From Lysobacteraceae bacterium (GTDB lineage Bacteria; Pseudomonadota; Gammaproteobacteria; Xanthomonadales; Rhodanobacteraceae): a stretch of DNA of 64,000 bases. Below are positions 8,755 through 18,089 of the stretch, in pieces (within the stretch, counting starts at the first letter, position 1; the number at the start of each line of letters is the position of its first letter). Location: NCBI GenBank assembly GCA_004143945.1, contig SEHB01000004.1, positions 62,001-126,000 of the forward strand, given 5' to 3'. Below the pieces are notes generated by a model. The model was given only the letters and a program-made list of their open reading frames with translations. It made no database searches and was not told the DNA's origin. The translations under genes were made by a program, and so were the position numbers.

Positions 8755-10833
8755 TCACGACGCGTACTTCGCGAGCAGCGCGCGCTGCGCCGAGTACGGC
8801 TCGGCGTCGCCGGCCTCGACGCGCGCGTAACTGCCGTCCGATTGCAGCAGCCAGGCCTGCGTGTTGTCGGCGAGATAGTTCGCGAGCGATTCGTCGAAAA
8901 CGCGCTCGGCCAGTTGCGGATCGCGGATCGGGAAGCAGGTCTCGATCCGGCGCAGCAGGTTGCGTTCCATCCAGTCGGCACTCGAGCAATAGATCTCGGG
9001 CGCATCGTCGTTCTGGAACCAGTACACGCGGCTGTGCTCGAGGAAACGTCCGACGATCGAGCGCACGCGGATGTTGTCGGAAACGCCGGCGATCCCGGGT
9101 CGCAGCGAGCAGGCGCCGCGCACGATCAGGTCGACCTGCACGCCGGCCTGCGAGGCACGGTAGAGCACGCGCACGACCGTCGCCTCGTTGAGCGCGTTCA
9201 TCTTCGCGATGATGCGCGCGGGCCGGCCTTCGCGCGCATGCGCGATCTCGCGTTCGATCTTGGCCATGAGGCCCGCGTGCAGCGTGAACGGTGAATGCAG
9301 CAGGCATTTGAGGTTGATGATCGGGCCAAGCCCGGACAGCTGCAGGAACAGCAGGTGCGCGTCCTCGCCGATGTCCGGATTCGCGGTCATGAGCCCGAAA
9401 TCGGTGTACAGACGCGAGGTCACCTGGTGGTAGTTGCCGGTCGACAGGTGCGCGTACCGGCGCAGGGTGCCGCCTTCCCTGCGCACGATCAGCAGCATCT
9501 TCGCGTGCGTCTTGTAGCCGACCACGCCGTACACGACCTGCACGCCGACCTCCTGCAGCCGGTTCGCCAGCCGCAGGTTCGCTTCCTCGTCGAAGCGCGC
9601 GCGCAGCTCGATCACGACGGTGACGTCCTTGCCGGCGCGCGCCGCCTCGATCAGATGGTCGACCAGTGGGGAGTCGCTGCCGACGCGGTACAGCGTCTGC
9701 TTGATCGCGAGCACGTCGGGGTCGACGCTGGCCTCGCGCACGAGTTCGATCACCGCGCCGAACGATTCGAACGGGTGGTGCAGCAGGATGTCGCGTTCGC
9801 GGATCGCCGCGAACAGGCTGCGCTCGTCCGAAACCGCTGGCAGCACGCGCGGCGAGAACGGCGGGAACTTGAGGTCGGGGCGATCGACCTGGTCGTAGAT
9901 CGCGTTGATGCGGTTGACGTTGACCGGGCCTTCGCAGCGATACACCTCCGACTCGCTGAGCTCGAAGTTCTGCATCAGCATGTCCGCGATCGCCTTCGGG
10001 CAGTTGTCGGCGACTTCGAGCCGCACCGCCCGCGCATAGCCGCGGCCCTTGAGCTCGTCGCGCAGCGCGAGCGCGATGTTCTCCACTTCGTCCTCGTCGA
10101 CGAACAGTTCGCTGTTGCGCGTCACGCGGAACTGGTACGAGCCCTTGACCTGCATGCCGGGGAACAGTTCATCCATGAACTCGTGCAGGACGCTCGACAG
10201 GAACACGAAGTCGTAAGGCGCCCCGGCGACTTCGGACGGCATCCGGATGATCCGCGGCAGCGAGCGCGGCGCGCGCACCAGGGCCATGTGGCCTTCGCGC
10301 CCGAATGCATCGCGACCCTGCAGCACGACCGCGAGCGTCAGGCTCTTGTTGAGGATGCGCGGGAACGGATGGGCAGGATCGAGGCCGAGCGGCGACAGCA
10401 CCGGCAGGATCTCGTTGCGGAAATAGCCCTGCAGCCAGCGTCGCTGCTTCACCGACCACGCATCACGCCGCGAGAAGCGGATGCCTTCGCGTTCGAGGTC
10501 GGGCTGCAACTGGTCGTTCCAGGCGTCGTACTGCGCCTTCACCAGCGTCAGCGCGCGTTCGCGGATGCGCGCAAGTGCTTCCGCCGGCGACATCGCGTCC
10601 GCTCCGACGATCGGTTCGGCCAGGTTCGCCTGCTCGCGCAGCGCGGCCACGCGCACTTCGAAGAATTCATCGAGGTTGGTGCAGGCGATGCAGAGGTAGC
10701 GCATGCGCTCGAGCAGGGGCACGCGCACGTCCTGTGCCTGCGCGAGCACGCGGAAATTGAACTCGAGCTGCGCGAGTTCCCGGTTGAGGTAGAGCGCGGG
10801 ATCGTGGAGGTCCTGCGGCAAGTCGCGATTCAT
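8755..10833 (-). CDS. ppk1: Polyphosphate kinase 1
   Basis: LYLNRELAQLEFNFRVLAQA...DILLHHPFESF...IKQTLYRVGSDSP...RRYAHLSTGNYH: PPK1 motifs. Confidence 0.97.
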   Translation of the reverse strand: MNRDLPQDLHDPALYLNRELAQLEFNFRVLAQAQDVRVPLLERMRYLCIACTNLDEFFEVRVAALREQANLAEPIVGADAMSPAEALARIRERALTLVKAQYDAWNDQLQPDLEREGIRFSRRDAWSVKQRRWLQGYFRNEILPVLSPLGLDPAHPFPRILNKSLTLAVVLQGRDAFGREGHMALVRAPRSLPRIIRMPSEVAGAPYDFVFLSSVLHEFMDELFPGMQVKGSYQFRVTRNSELFVDEDEVENIALALRDELKGRGYARAVRLEVADNCPKAIADMLMQNFELSESEVYRCEGPVNVNRINAIYDQVDRPDLKFPPFSPRVLPAVSDERSLFAAIRERDILLHHPFESFGAVIELVREASVDPDVLAIKQTLYRVGSDSPLVDHLIEAARAGKDVTVVIELRARFDEEANLRLANRLQEVGVQVVYGVVGYKTHAKMLLIVRREGGTLRRYAHLSTGNYHQVTSRLYTDFGLMTANPDIGEDAHLLFLQLSGLGPIINLKCLLHSPFTLHAGLMAKIEREIAHAREGRPARIIAKMNALNEATVVRVLYRASQAGVQVDLIVRGACSLRPGIAGVSDNIRVRSIVGRFLEHSRVYWFQNDDAPEIYCSSADWMERNLLRRIETCFPIRDPQLAERVFDESLANYLADNTQAWLLQSDGSYARVEAGDAEPYSAQRALLAKYAS

Positions 10834-10897
10834 GCGTGGATCCGGGGTCGGTTCGGTTGCGTCCGCTGCCCGTCGTGCCGGGCGTTGCGCGGTCCCA

Positions 10898-11845
10898 TCA
10901 TCGCGCGAGCAGCGCCCTCTGCGCCATGCGTTCGGGCAGGGTCAGCGGAATGAAGCCCGCACGGCGCACGCGGGCCTGCGCCTCGTCCGAGAGCGCGTAG
11001 TCGATGAAAGCTTGGGCGAGCGCAGCGGGCCGCCCGTCCGCATTGCGGTTGACGTAGACATGCAGGCCGCGCGAGAGCGGGTAACGGCCGGACGAAATCG
11101 CCGCTTCATCGGGTCGCAGCGCCGGCGCCTCCTCGTCGGCTGCGATCGCGAGCACGCGCACGAGGCCGTTCGCATAGGCAGCGCCCGAGTAGCCGATCGC
11201 TTCCGGATTGCCGGCAACCGAGGCGACCACCGCGCCGTTGCCGGGCCACGCGATGACGGCAGGCTGGTAGGTTCCGCCGCACAACGCGAGCTCGCGAAAC
11301 AGCGCGTGGGTGCCCGATCCGGTGTCGCGGCCGATCGCGAGGATCGGCACGGAACGGCCGGAATCCGTGGACGCCGGTGCAGTGTCGCTCCAGTGGCGCA
11401 GGGACGACGCGGCGCCGCACCGACGCTCGACTGAATAGATCGCGTCGAGTTCGGCCAGTGTCATCCGCGTGCGCGGATTGTCCGGATGCACGAACACCGC
11501 GATCGCGTCATGCGCGACCAGCAGGTCGAGCGGCGGAGTGCGGCCCCGGCGCCCGAACGCGCTGCGCTCGGCTGCATCCATCTCGCGGCTCATCGGGCCG
11601 ATGTCGGCCGCGCCCTCGAGCAAGGCCACGGGCGCGCTGGCCGAGCCGCTGGCCTGCACCTGCACGCGCACGCCGGGGTTCCGGGCCTGGAACTCGATCG
11701 ACCAAGTCGCGACCAGCGTGCTCGCGGTGTCCGAGCCGACGCTCGTCAGCGTGCCGGCCAGCGGCGGCTCGAGCGCGAACGCCCGGCCCGCCATGCAGGC
11801 GCAGGCGAGGCCGAGCAGCCAGCGCAGCGCGGATGCGCGCGTCAT
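10898..11845 (-). CDS. PstS-like phosphate-binding periplasmic protein
   Basis: Signal peptide then GTLTSVGSDTASTLVATWSIEFQARNPGVRVQVQASGSASAPVALLEGAADIGPMSR...IGRDTGSGTHALF. ATG overlaps the phoR stop (ATGA). Confidence 0.85.
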   Translation of the reverse strand: MTRASALRWLLGLACACMAGRAFALEPPLAGTLTSVGSDTASTLVATWSIEFQARNPGVRVQVQASGSASAPVALLEGAADIGPMSREMDAAERSAFGRRGRTPPLDLLVAHDAIAVFVHPDNPRTRMTLAELDAIYSVERRCGAASSLRHWSDTAPASTDSGRSVPILAIGRDTGSGTHALFRELALCGGTYQPAVIAWPGNGAVVASVAGNPEAIGYSGAAYANGLVRVLAIAADEEAPALRPDEAAISSGRYPLSRGLHVYVNRNADGRPAALAQAFIDYALSDEAQARVRRAGFIPLTLPERMAQRALLAR

Positions 11846-13176
11846 CGGCCGAAATCGCTGGACGGCGCGAGCAGGCGGCTCGCACCGAACACGCAACTGA
11901 ACGTGCTGCCCACGCCCGGCGCGCTCGTGATCTCGAGCCGCGCGTCATGCAACTGCAGCACGTGCTTGACGATCGACAGGCCGAGGCCGGTGCCGCCGGT
12001 CTCGCGCGAGCGGCTGGTCGAGACGCGATAGAAGCGTTCGGTCAGGCGCGGCAGGTGCTGCGCGGAAATGCCGGCGCCAGTGTCGACGACGCTGAGGCGC
12101 GCGTCGCTTTCGCTGCTTTCCCAGCGAATCGTGATACGCCCGCCCGCGGGCGTGTAGCGCACCGCGTTGCTGACGAGGTTCGAGAACGCGCTGTGCAGGT
12201 CCCTGGCCGAACCCTCGAGGTCGTGCGTTCCCTCGTACTGCGCGACGATCTCGTGCGCGCCCTGGCTCAAGGCTTCCGCCTCGCGCCGCAGTGCGTCGAG
12301 CATCGGCCGCATCGCGACGCGCTCATGCGGAAGCTCCATGCCCGATTCCAGTCGCGACAGCGTGAGCAGGTCCTCGACGATCTGGGTCATGCGGCGTGAC
12401 TGGCCGCGCAGCTCATGCAGGATCGGCTCGTACTCCTGGAATTGCTCGGGCTCGATCATGTCGAGGTACCCGTGCACGACCGTCAGCGGCGTGCGCAACT
12501 CGTGCGACACGTTCGCGACGAAGTCGCGGCGCACCTGCTCGAGCCGGACCAGCGGGCTCACGTCGCGCACGACGAGAAGGCTGCGCTCGCCCGCATATCC
12601 GATCAGGCGGGCGGAGAGCCTGACGCTCGCGTCGACCGGCGAGGGCAGGTCGGCCAAGGGCTCGGGCGCCGGGTCACGCAGCCATTCGGCGAAGCGCGGC
12701 GCGCGCACGAGGTTGGTCAGGTGCGCGCCGAGGTCCTGCGGGTAGCGCAGGCCGAGCAAACGTGCGGTCGCCGCATTAAACCACTGGATCTTCCGGTCGG
12801 CGTCGAGCGCGACGACGGCATCCGGCAGGGCCGCAGCCGCATCGCGGAACGCGCGCAGCAGGCGCAGCATCCGGCGCTTCTGCTCGCGCGCGGCGCCCTC
12901 GCGCGCCGCGATCATCGACTGCACTTCGTCGAGGAGCGTCCCGGCGCCGCTCGGCTGCAGGCGCGCGCGCGCCGCCAACGCGCGCGCGAGGCGATCGATG
13001 CGCAGCAGCAGGTAACCCAGCGCCACGAGCGAGGCTGCGAACAGGCAGGCGAACCACGCACCGCTGAGCGCGCCGAGCGCGAGCGCGCCGGCGCCGAGCA
13101 CTGCCAGCCGGGTCGCGCCCGCACGCCGGGCGCGGTTTAGTCGCGAAGGCATGGCGCGCGCGCTTTCGGCGAGCAT
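11842..13176 (-). CDS. phoR: Phosphate regulon sensor histidine kinase (start could be 13152)
   Basis: Two N-terminal TM helices, PAS-like region, VSHELRTPLTVVHGYLD H-box, GTGLGLSIVKH; adjacent to phoB. Confidence 0.93.
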   Translation of the reverse strand: MLAESARAMPSRLNRARRAGATRLAVLGAGALALGALSGAWFACLFAASLVALGYLLLRIDRLARALAARARLQPSGAGTLLDEVQSMIAAREGAAREQKRRMLRLLRAFRDAAAALPDAVVALDADRKIQWFNAATARLLGLRYPQDLGAHLTNLVRAPRFAEWLRDPAPEPLADLPSPVDASVRLSARLIGYAGERSLLVVRDVSPLVRLEQVRRDFVANVSHELRTPLTVVHGYLDMIEPEQFQEYEPILHELRGQSRRMTQIVEDLLTLSRLESGMELPHERVAMRPMLDALRREAEALSQGAHEIVAQYEGTHDLEGSARDLHSAFSNLVSNAVRYTPAGGRITIRWESSESDARLSVVDTGAGISAQHLPRLTERFYRVSTSRSRETGGTGLGLSIVKHVLQLHDARLEITSAPGVGSTFSCVFGASRLLAPSSDFGR

Positions 13177-13212
13177 GTGGAGACGCGGGTGCGCACCTGA
13201 ACCATCGCGTGC

Positions 13213-13902
13213 TCAGACACTGACCGAGAACCGGTAGCCCGCGCTGCGCACCGTCTGCACCAGCACGTCCTTGCCGAACGGCTCGAGCGTCTTGCGCAGG
13301 CGGCGGATGTGCACGTCGACGGTGCGTTCCTCTACATAGACGCCGCCGCCCCAGACGTGGTCGAGCAACTGGCTGCGCGAGTAGACGCGTTCGGCATGCG
13401 TCATGAAGAAGTGCAGCAGCCGATACTCGGTCGGGCCGATCTGCACCGGCTGGTCGCCGCAGAACACGCGATGCGCGGCGCTGTCGATGCGCAACCCGCC
13501 GATCTCGACGACGCCTTCGCCATCTTCGCCGTGGGTGCGCCGCATCACCGCGCGGATTCGCGCGAGCAGCTCGCGCGTCGAGAACGGCTTCACCACGTAG
13601 TCGTCGACGCCGGCGTCGAGTCCGCTGACGCGGTCGGTTTCCTCGCCGCGCGCGGTCAGCATGATGATCGGCACTTCGCGCGTGAGCTCGTCCTTGCGCA
13701 GGCGCCGGGCGAGGTCGATGCCGCTCATGCCGGGCAGCATCCAGTCGAGCAGGATCAGGTCGGGCACGCGTTCGCCGATCGCACTCTGGGCCGCGCGCGC
13801 GTCGACCGCGTGCATCGCCTCCATGCCGGCCTTGCGTAACGCGAACGCGACCATGTCGCGGATCGCGGGTTCGTCTTCGACGATGAGGATGTGCTTCTGC
13901 AT
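13213..13902 (-). CDS. phoB: Phosphate regulon response regulator
   Basis: MQKHILIVEDEPAIRDMVAFALRKAGM...LILLDWMLPGMSGIDLARRL; winged-helix C-terminus. Confidence 0.95.
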   Translation of the reverse strand: MQKHILIVEDEPAIRDMVAFALRKAGMEAMHAVDARAAQSAIGERVPDLILLDWMLPGMSGIDLARRLRKDELTREVPIIMLTARGEETDRVSGLDAGVDDYVVKPFSTRELLARIRAVMRRTHGEDGEGVVEIGGLRIDSAAHRVFCGDQPVQIGPTEYRLLHFFMTHAERVYSRSQLLDHVWGGGVYVEERTVDVHIRRLRKTLEPFGKDVLVQTVRSAGYRFSVSV

Positions 13903-13959
13903 GCGGTGCACCTGGCGCCGACGGGCGCTGCGCGACGCCTGCCATTGGACCGGTGCAAT

Positions 13960-13977
13960 GTTACGCCGCGGTGACAG
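13960..13977 (-). promoter_or_regulatory. Pho-box-like site (proximal)
   Basis: Minus strand CTGTCAC-CGCG-GCGTAAC: 7-4-7 layout; first half matches the Pho box half-site, second half weaker; about 58 bp upstream of phoB. Confidence 0.5.
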
Positions 13978-14066
13978 GCGCCGGGACGCCCGAATTCCGC
14001 AACAATCGGCCGGCGGGCCCGTTGCGCGCCCGCTGTGGGCGGACCGCGGGGCCGCGCTGCGGCGGC

Positions 14067-14084
14067 ATGTCCGGATTGTGACAG
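14067..14084 (-). promoter_or_regulatory. Pho-box-like site (distal)
   Basis: Minus strand CTGTCAC-AATC-CGGACAT: 7-4-7 layout with good match to CTGTCAT-N4-CTGTCAC. Confidence 0.55.
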
Positions 14085-14090
14085 TACGAC

Positions 14091-15803
14091 TCAGCGCACG
14101 CGACAGCAGCCGAACGCGGGTGCGAGCGAGTCGGGCGCGGCCGGGTCCGAGCGCTTGCGAAGCTCGAGCACCGCGGGCGTCAGCTGGGTGATGCGCGCGT
14201 CGATGCGACTGCGCTGGTAGTACGTCAGGTCGGGCTGCTTGACCAGCGCCTTGAGCTGGTTCAGCGCATCCTCGGCGTGGCCGCCGAGCCAGGCCGCCTC
14301 CGCGTAGGCCTCGGCGGCTCGCACCTTGTCGCCGGCGAGGTCGCTGGCCCGGCCGAAGCTGCGTTGCAGGTCCGGGTCGCCGGGACGACGCTCGAGCAGC
14401 GGACGCAGCAGCTCGAGCGCGCGGCGCGCGCTCGCGGCGTCGCCATGGCCGAGCAGCGACTGCGCATGCCCGAGCGTCACCGCGCGGTTGCCCGGGAAAT
14501 CGTCCTGCAGGCGATCGAATACCGCGCGCGCGCCGACTCGGTCGCCGGCCTGGTCCTTCGCGGTCGCGAGCGCGAGTCGCAGCACCGATGAATCCGGATC
14601 GCGCTGCACCAGCGCATCGAACTCACGGATCGCGGCACCCGGATCACCCGCGCGCACCAGCGCGAGCGCGAACCCGTAGCGATTGGCGAGCGTGTCGAAC
14701 GTGCGGTCGTCGCGCAGATTGTCGGCGTAGTACGCGCGAATCGTCGCGGGCGACGTCGCCATCTGCACGCGCACGCGTTCGCGGATGAGCTCGAAATAGG
14801 GTTCGCCCTGGGTGTGCGTGACGCATGCGTTGACTGCGACGGGCGGCAGCGTGCCGGCCTCGTCCGCTGCGCTCGCGACCGTGGCGGTCGCAGTGTCGCT
14901 CGCACGCTGCGCGGCCGCGGCATCGATCGCCTGCGCGGCTGTGGGCGTCGAAGGCCGCAGCTGCAGGTCGAGCGGCCCGACGGGCGCGGGCGCAGGCCGC
15001 GCGGCGAGGCGCGGCGCCTCGGGGCAACCCAGTTGCGCCGCGCGTGCGCGCGCCTCGGCGATGCGGCGCGTGTCGAGCGGATGCGAGCGCAGGAATTCCG
15101 GCACGTCGATGCCGTTCACCCGCATCACCTTCTGCAATGCGGAGAACGCGCCCGCCATCGCGCCCGGATCGTAGCCCGCGCGCGCGAGCGTCTGGATTCC
15201 GATGCGGTCGGCTTCCGCTTCCTCGCTGCGCGTGAAATCGATCTGGCGCTGCTGCATCAGCGAGGTGCCGGTGATCATCGCCGCGGCCGCCGCGTCGTCG
15301 GTGCGCCCTGAAGCGGCGATCATGACGCCGAGCATGCCGAGCATGATCGGAATGGACATCTTCTTCTGGTCTTCGAATGCGCGCAGGATATGCTGCTGCT
15401 GCACGTGCGCGATTTCGTGCGCGACCACGCCGGCGAGTTCCTGCTCGCTGCGCATTGCGGTCAGCAGTCCCGCGTTGATCCCGATCAGCCCGCCCGGCGC
15501 CGCGAATGCGTTGATGCCCGGATCACGCAGCGCCACGAACGTGAACACCGAGTCGTCGCGGCCGCTGCTCGCGACGAGGCGATAGCCGAGCGAATTGACG
15601 TAGTCGGCGACCAGCGGATCCTCGAGCACGAGGTCGTACGCACGCAGTTGTTGCAGCAGGCCGAGGCCGTACTCGCGCAATTCCTGCGGCGACATGATCG
15701 CGGCGGCCGAACTGCCGATGTCGGGCAGCCGCACGTCCGCACCGGCCGCGAACGTGGTCGCGCATGCGAGGGAAAGGATGGACAGGCCGCGCAGGAAATG
15801 CAT
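14091..15803 (-). CDS. M48 family metalloprotease with TPR region (BepA-like)
   Basis: LAGVVAHEIAHVQQQHILRAFE (HExxH), signal peptide, C-terminal TPR-like repeats. Confidence 0.9.
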   Translation of the reverse strand: MHFLRGLSILSLACATTFAAGADVRLPDIGSSAAAIMSPQELREYGLGLLQQLRAYDLVLEDPLVADYVNSLGYRLVASSGRDDSVFTFVALRDPGINAFAAPGGLIGINAGLLTAMRSEQELAGVVAHEIAHVQQQHILRAFEDQKKMSIPIMLGMLGVMIAASGRTDDAAAAAMITGTSLMQQRQIDFTRSEEAEADRIGIQTLARAGYDPGAMAGAFSALQKVMRVNGIDVPEFLRSHPLDTRRIAEARARAAQLGCPEAPRLAARPAPAPVGPLDLQLRPSTPTAAQAIDAAAAQRASDTATATVASAADEAGTLPPVAVNACVTHTQGEPYFELIRERVRVQMATSPATIRAYYADNLRDDRTFDTLANRYGFALALVRAGDPGAAIREFDALVQRDPDSSVLRLALATAKDQAGDRVGARAVFDRLQDDFPGNRAVTLGHAQSLLGHGDAASARRALELLRPLLERRPGDPDLQRSFGRASDLAGDKVRAAEAYAEAAWLGGHAEDALNQLKALVKQPDLTYYQRSRIDARITQLTPAVLELRKRSDPAAPDSLAPAFGCCRVR

Positions 15804-15978
15804 GTCGTGCGAACTACCGGAGGCGCTCCAGATCAGGAGACCACGATAGCGCGCGCATGGTTCCGTCGCCAGCGCCCGTGGCAGCGCGGCGGCCCTCAGC
15901 GGCGGTTCATCGCAGCCGCTTGCATGGCGGCTCCGCGGGCCTCATCTTCCGGGCATGTTCCCGCGCACCGAGGCCCCG

Positions 15979-16242
15979 ATGAGCCGCGTCGAGATGTACA
16001 CCACCGCGTTCTGCCCGTACTGCGTCATGGCCAAGCAGTTCCTGCAGCGCAAGGGACTCGACTTCGAGGAAGTCCGCGTCGACACCGACCCCGTCCGCCG
16101 CGACGAGATGCTCGCGCGCAGCGATGGCAGACGCACCGTGCCGCAGATCTTCATCGAGGGCCAGCACGTCGGCGGGTTCGACGACCTCGTCGCGGCGGAC
16201 CGTTCGGGCCGGCTGCAGGAACTGCTCGGGAGTGGCGCATGA
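15979..16242 (+). CDS. grxC: Glutaredoxin 3
   Basis: MSRVEMYTTAFCPYCVMAKQFLQRKGLDFEEVRVD...RRTVPQIFIEGQHVGGFDDL: CPYC active site. Confidence 0.95.
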   Translation: MSRVEMYTTAFCPYCVMAKQFLQRKGLDFEEVRVDTDPVRRDEMLARSDGRRTVPQIFIEGQHVGGFDDLVAADRSGRLQELLGSGA

Positions 16243-16607
16243 GCGAACGCGTGCAGGCGTTCGCGGAGTTCCGCCGACGCATGAACGAGCGCATCCTCGG
16301 CCAAGACAACCAGGTCGTGCGCCGCTTCTTCGCCCTCGACACGCAGACCTACAAGGCCGGCGCGCTCGACGTGAAGACCAAGGAGATGCTCGGCCTGGTC
16401 GCCTCGCTGGTCCTGCGCTGCGATGACTGCATCAGCTACCACGTCGCGCAGTGCGTGGAGGCGGGGCTCGACGACGACGAGTTCTTCGAAGTGTTCAGCG
16501 TCGGGCTCGTGGTCGGCGGCTCGATCGTGATCCCGCACCTGCGCCGAGCGGTCGATTTCCTCGACGGCTTGCGCGCGGATGGCCGGGGCGTCGATGCGCC
16601 GGCCTGA
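16239..16607 (+). CDS. Carboxymuconolactone decarboxylase / AhpD-like protein
   Basis: KEMLGLVASLVLRCDDCISYHVAQCVEAG contains E-x11-CxxC-x3-H; ATGA overlap with grxC. Confidence 0.92.
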   Translation: MSERVQAFAEFRRRMNERILGQDNQVVRRFFALDTQTYKAGALDVKTKEMLGLVASLVLRCDDCISYHVAQCVEAGLDDDEFFEVFSVGLVVGGSIVIPHLRRAVDFLDGLRADGRGVDAPA

Positions 16608-16717
16608 GTCGGGCGGCCGGTCTTCGAGCGCGTCGAAGTCGTCGAGTGCGTTGAAATCGAGGAAGCGGGACGCCGGCCCTGGCCCGGATCGCACTGCGTC
16701 AGGTGGGCCAGGCGCCC

Positions 16718-17815
16718 TCAGTCGCGCACGCGCACCAGCGTGACCGGCGCGCCGTCGTCGCCGCGCCCGCCGAGGCGGTCGAAACCGATCCGGTTGAAGT
16801 CGGCCGCGGGGGCGCCATCGACCGACAGCGAACAGAGGTCGGGGAGACCACCGGTGACCGGTACGCGGCAATCCAGGCGCGCGTCGTTCGCGACGTCGTC
16901 GAGGTGGAAGCCGGTCGCGCGCGGCGCACCGGATCCGAACACGAAGGTGCGCGGTGGACCGTCGTCCGGCACGAGCACCCAGGTCCCGCTCCAGGTCGAC
17001 CCTCCCGCGTCGTTGGCGAATCGCGCGCGCGACAGCAGCATCGGCCGCAGTTGCACATCGCGGCCGTCTTCGACCCTGACGAGCCACGCGCGAGCCTGCA
17101 CCGGCGACAGGAATTCGATCTCGAGCCGCGGCCCGGGCAGGGCCTGGGGCTGGCTTCCGGTCGCCGCCAGCAGCGGCTCGCCACCGGCCAGCTGCACGAG
17201 TCCGACGCGTGCGACGCGCCCGGACAAGTGCGCGCTGCCGAAATACCAGGTCGGCATGCCGATGTCGGTGAATCCGTAAAGCGCCACCGCGAGCTCGCCG
17301 TCCTGCCATTCGAGGCTGGCGCCGGTCGCACGCACCGCCTCGCCGGTCCCCGCGTCGGCGGTCGACCACCAGAATCCGTTTTCGGGCACCTGCGCGGAAG
17401 TCGCCGGGGCAGTGTCGAACAGCCGGAACGCAGCCAGTTCGGCGGATGCGCCCGCGCTGCGGAACACGCGCGCACGGATCACGCGATTGGGCGGCAGCGG
17501 CAGCCCACTCGCGCGCGGATCGACGCGCAGCGTGAACGGAACCCTGTGCGTCTGGTCGCAGCCGGCGGTCGGGCTGCGCAGCTCGATGCTGAAGTCGGCA
17601 TCCTCGAGCCATGCGCGGCCGATCGTGGGCGTGCAGTTGGGCGGCGCCTCGCCATGGATCGCGAGGCGCACGATGTCGCGCCCCGAGGCGAAGGGCAACT
17701 GTTCGACCGTGACCGTGAGGTCGGGCACCCCGCCTTCGGCGGCCCCGGCGGCCGAGGTCACGGCCAGGGCCAGCAGGCAGCCGATTCGGACCAAGTGCGC
17801 GCGCAACGCAGGCAT
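16718..17815 (-). CDS. Hypothetical secreted protein
   Basis: MPALRAHLVRIGCLLALAVTSAAGAAEGGVPDL signal peptide, then a 365-aa beta-rich sequence; no family recognised. Confidence 0.8.
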   Translation of the reverse strand: MPALRAHLVRIGCLLALAVTSAAGAAEGGVPDLTVTVEQLPFASGRDIVRLAIHGEAPPNCTPTIGRAWLEDADFSIELRSPTAGCDQTHRVPFTLRVDPRASGLPLPPNRVIRARVFRSAGASAELAAFRLFDTAPATSAQVPENGFWWSTADAGTGEAVRATGASLEWQDGELAVALYGFTDIGMPTWYFGSAHLSGRVARVGLVQLAGGEPLLAATGSQPQALPGPRLEIEFLSPVQARAWLVRVEDGRDVQLRPMLLSRARFANDAGGSTWSGTWVLVPDDGPPRTFVFGSGAPRATGFHLDDVANDARLDCRVPVTGGLPDLCSLSVDGAPAADFNRIGFDRLGGRGDDGAPVTLVRVRD

Positions 17816-18089
17816 TCTTGTGCGATGCGGGATCATTCGCCGATAATGCTCGACTGCGCGAAGCCGGGCAAGCCATGCGGCGGGCGTCCGTCGCGCGCGC
17901 GAGGCCTCCGGTCGAGTTTCCGCAACACGGCGTCCGCTTCCCGCGTAGTCCGGTGCGCAGCAGGAACCCCGGCGACGCGCCTTCCTGCGCGTTCCGACAT
18001 GCGTCCAGGCGACGACCGCAGGTCGTCGGTCCGACCCCGGCGCACCAGACGCGCACGTTTCAGCACTGTCCAGCTCGGAGTGTTTCTCG

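Noticed and set aside
7240-10953. Long plus-strand ORFs (684 aa and 552 aa) opposite ppx and ppk
   Set aside because: Shadow ORFs antisense to strongly recognisable ppx and ppk1.
16608-16717. Minus-strand continuation RFLDFNALDDFDALEDRPPDSG as a possible C-terminal frameshifted extension of the 16718 protein
   Set aside because: Different frame from the CDS, follows its stop, and looks like chance translation of repeated GTCGAAGTCGTCGAG-like sequence.
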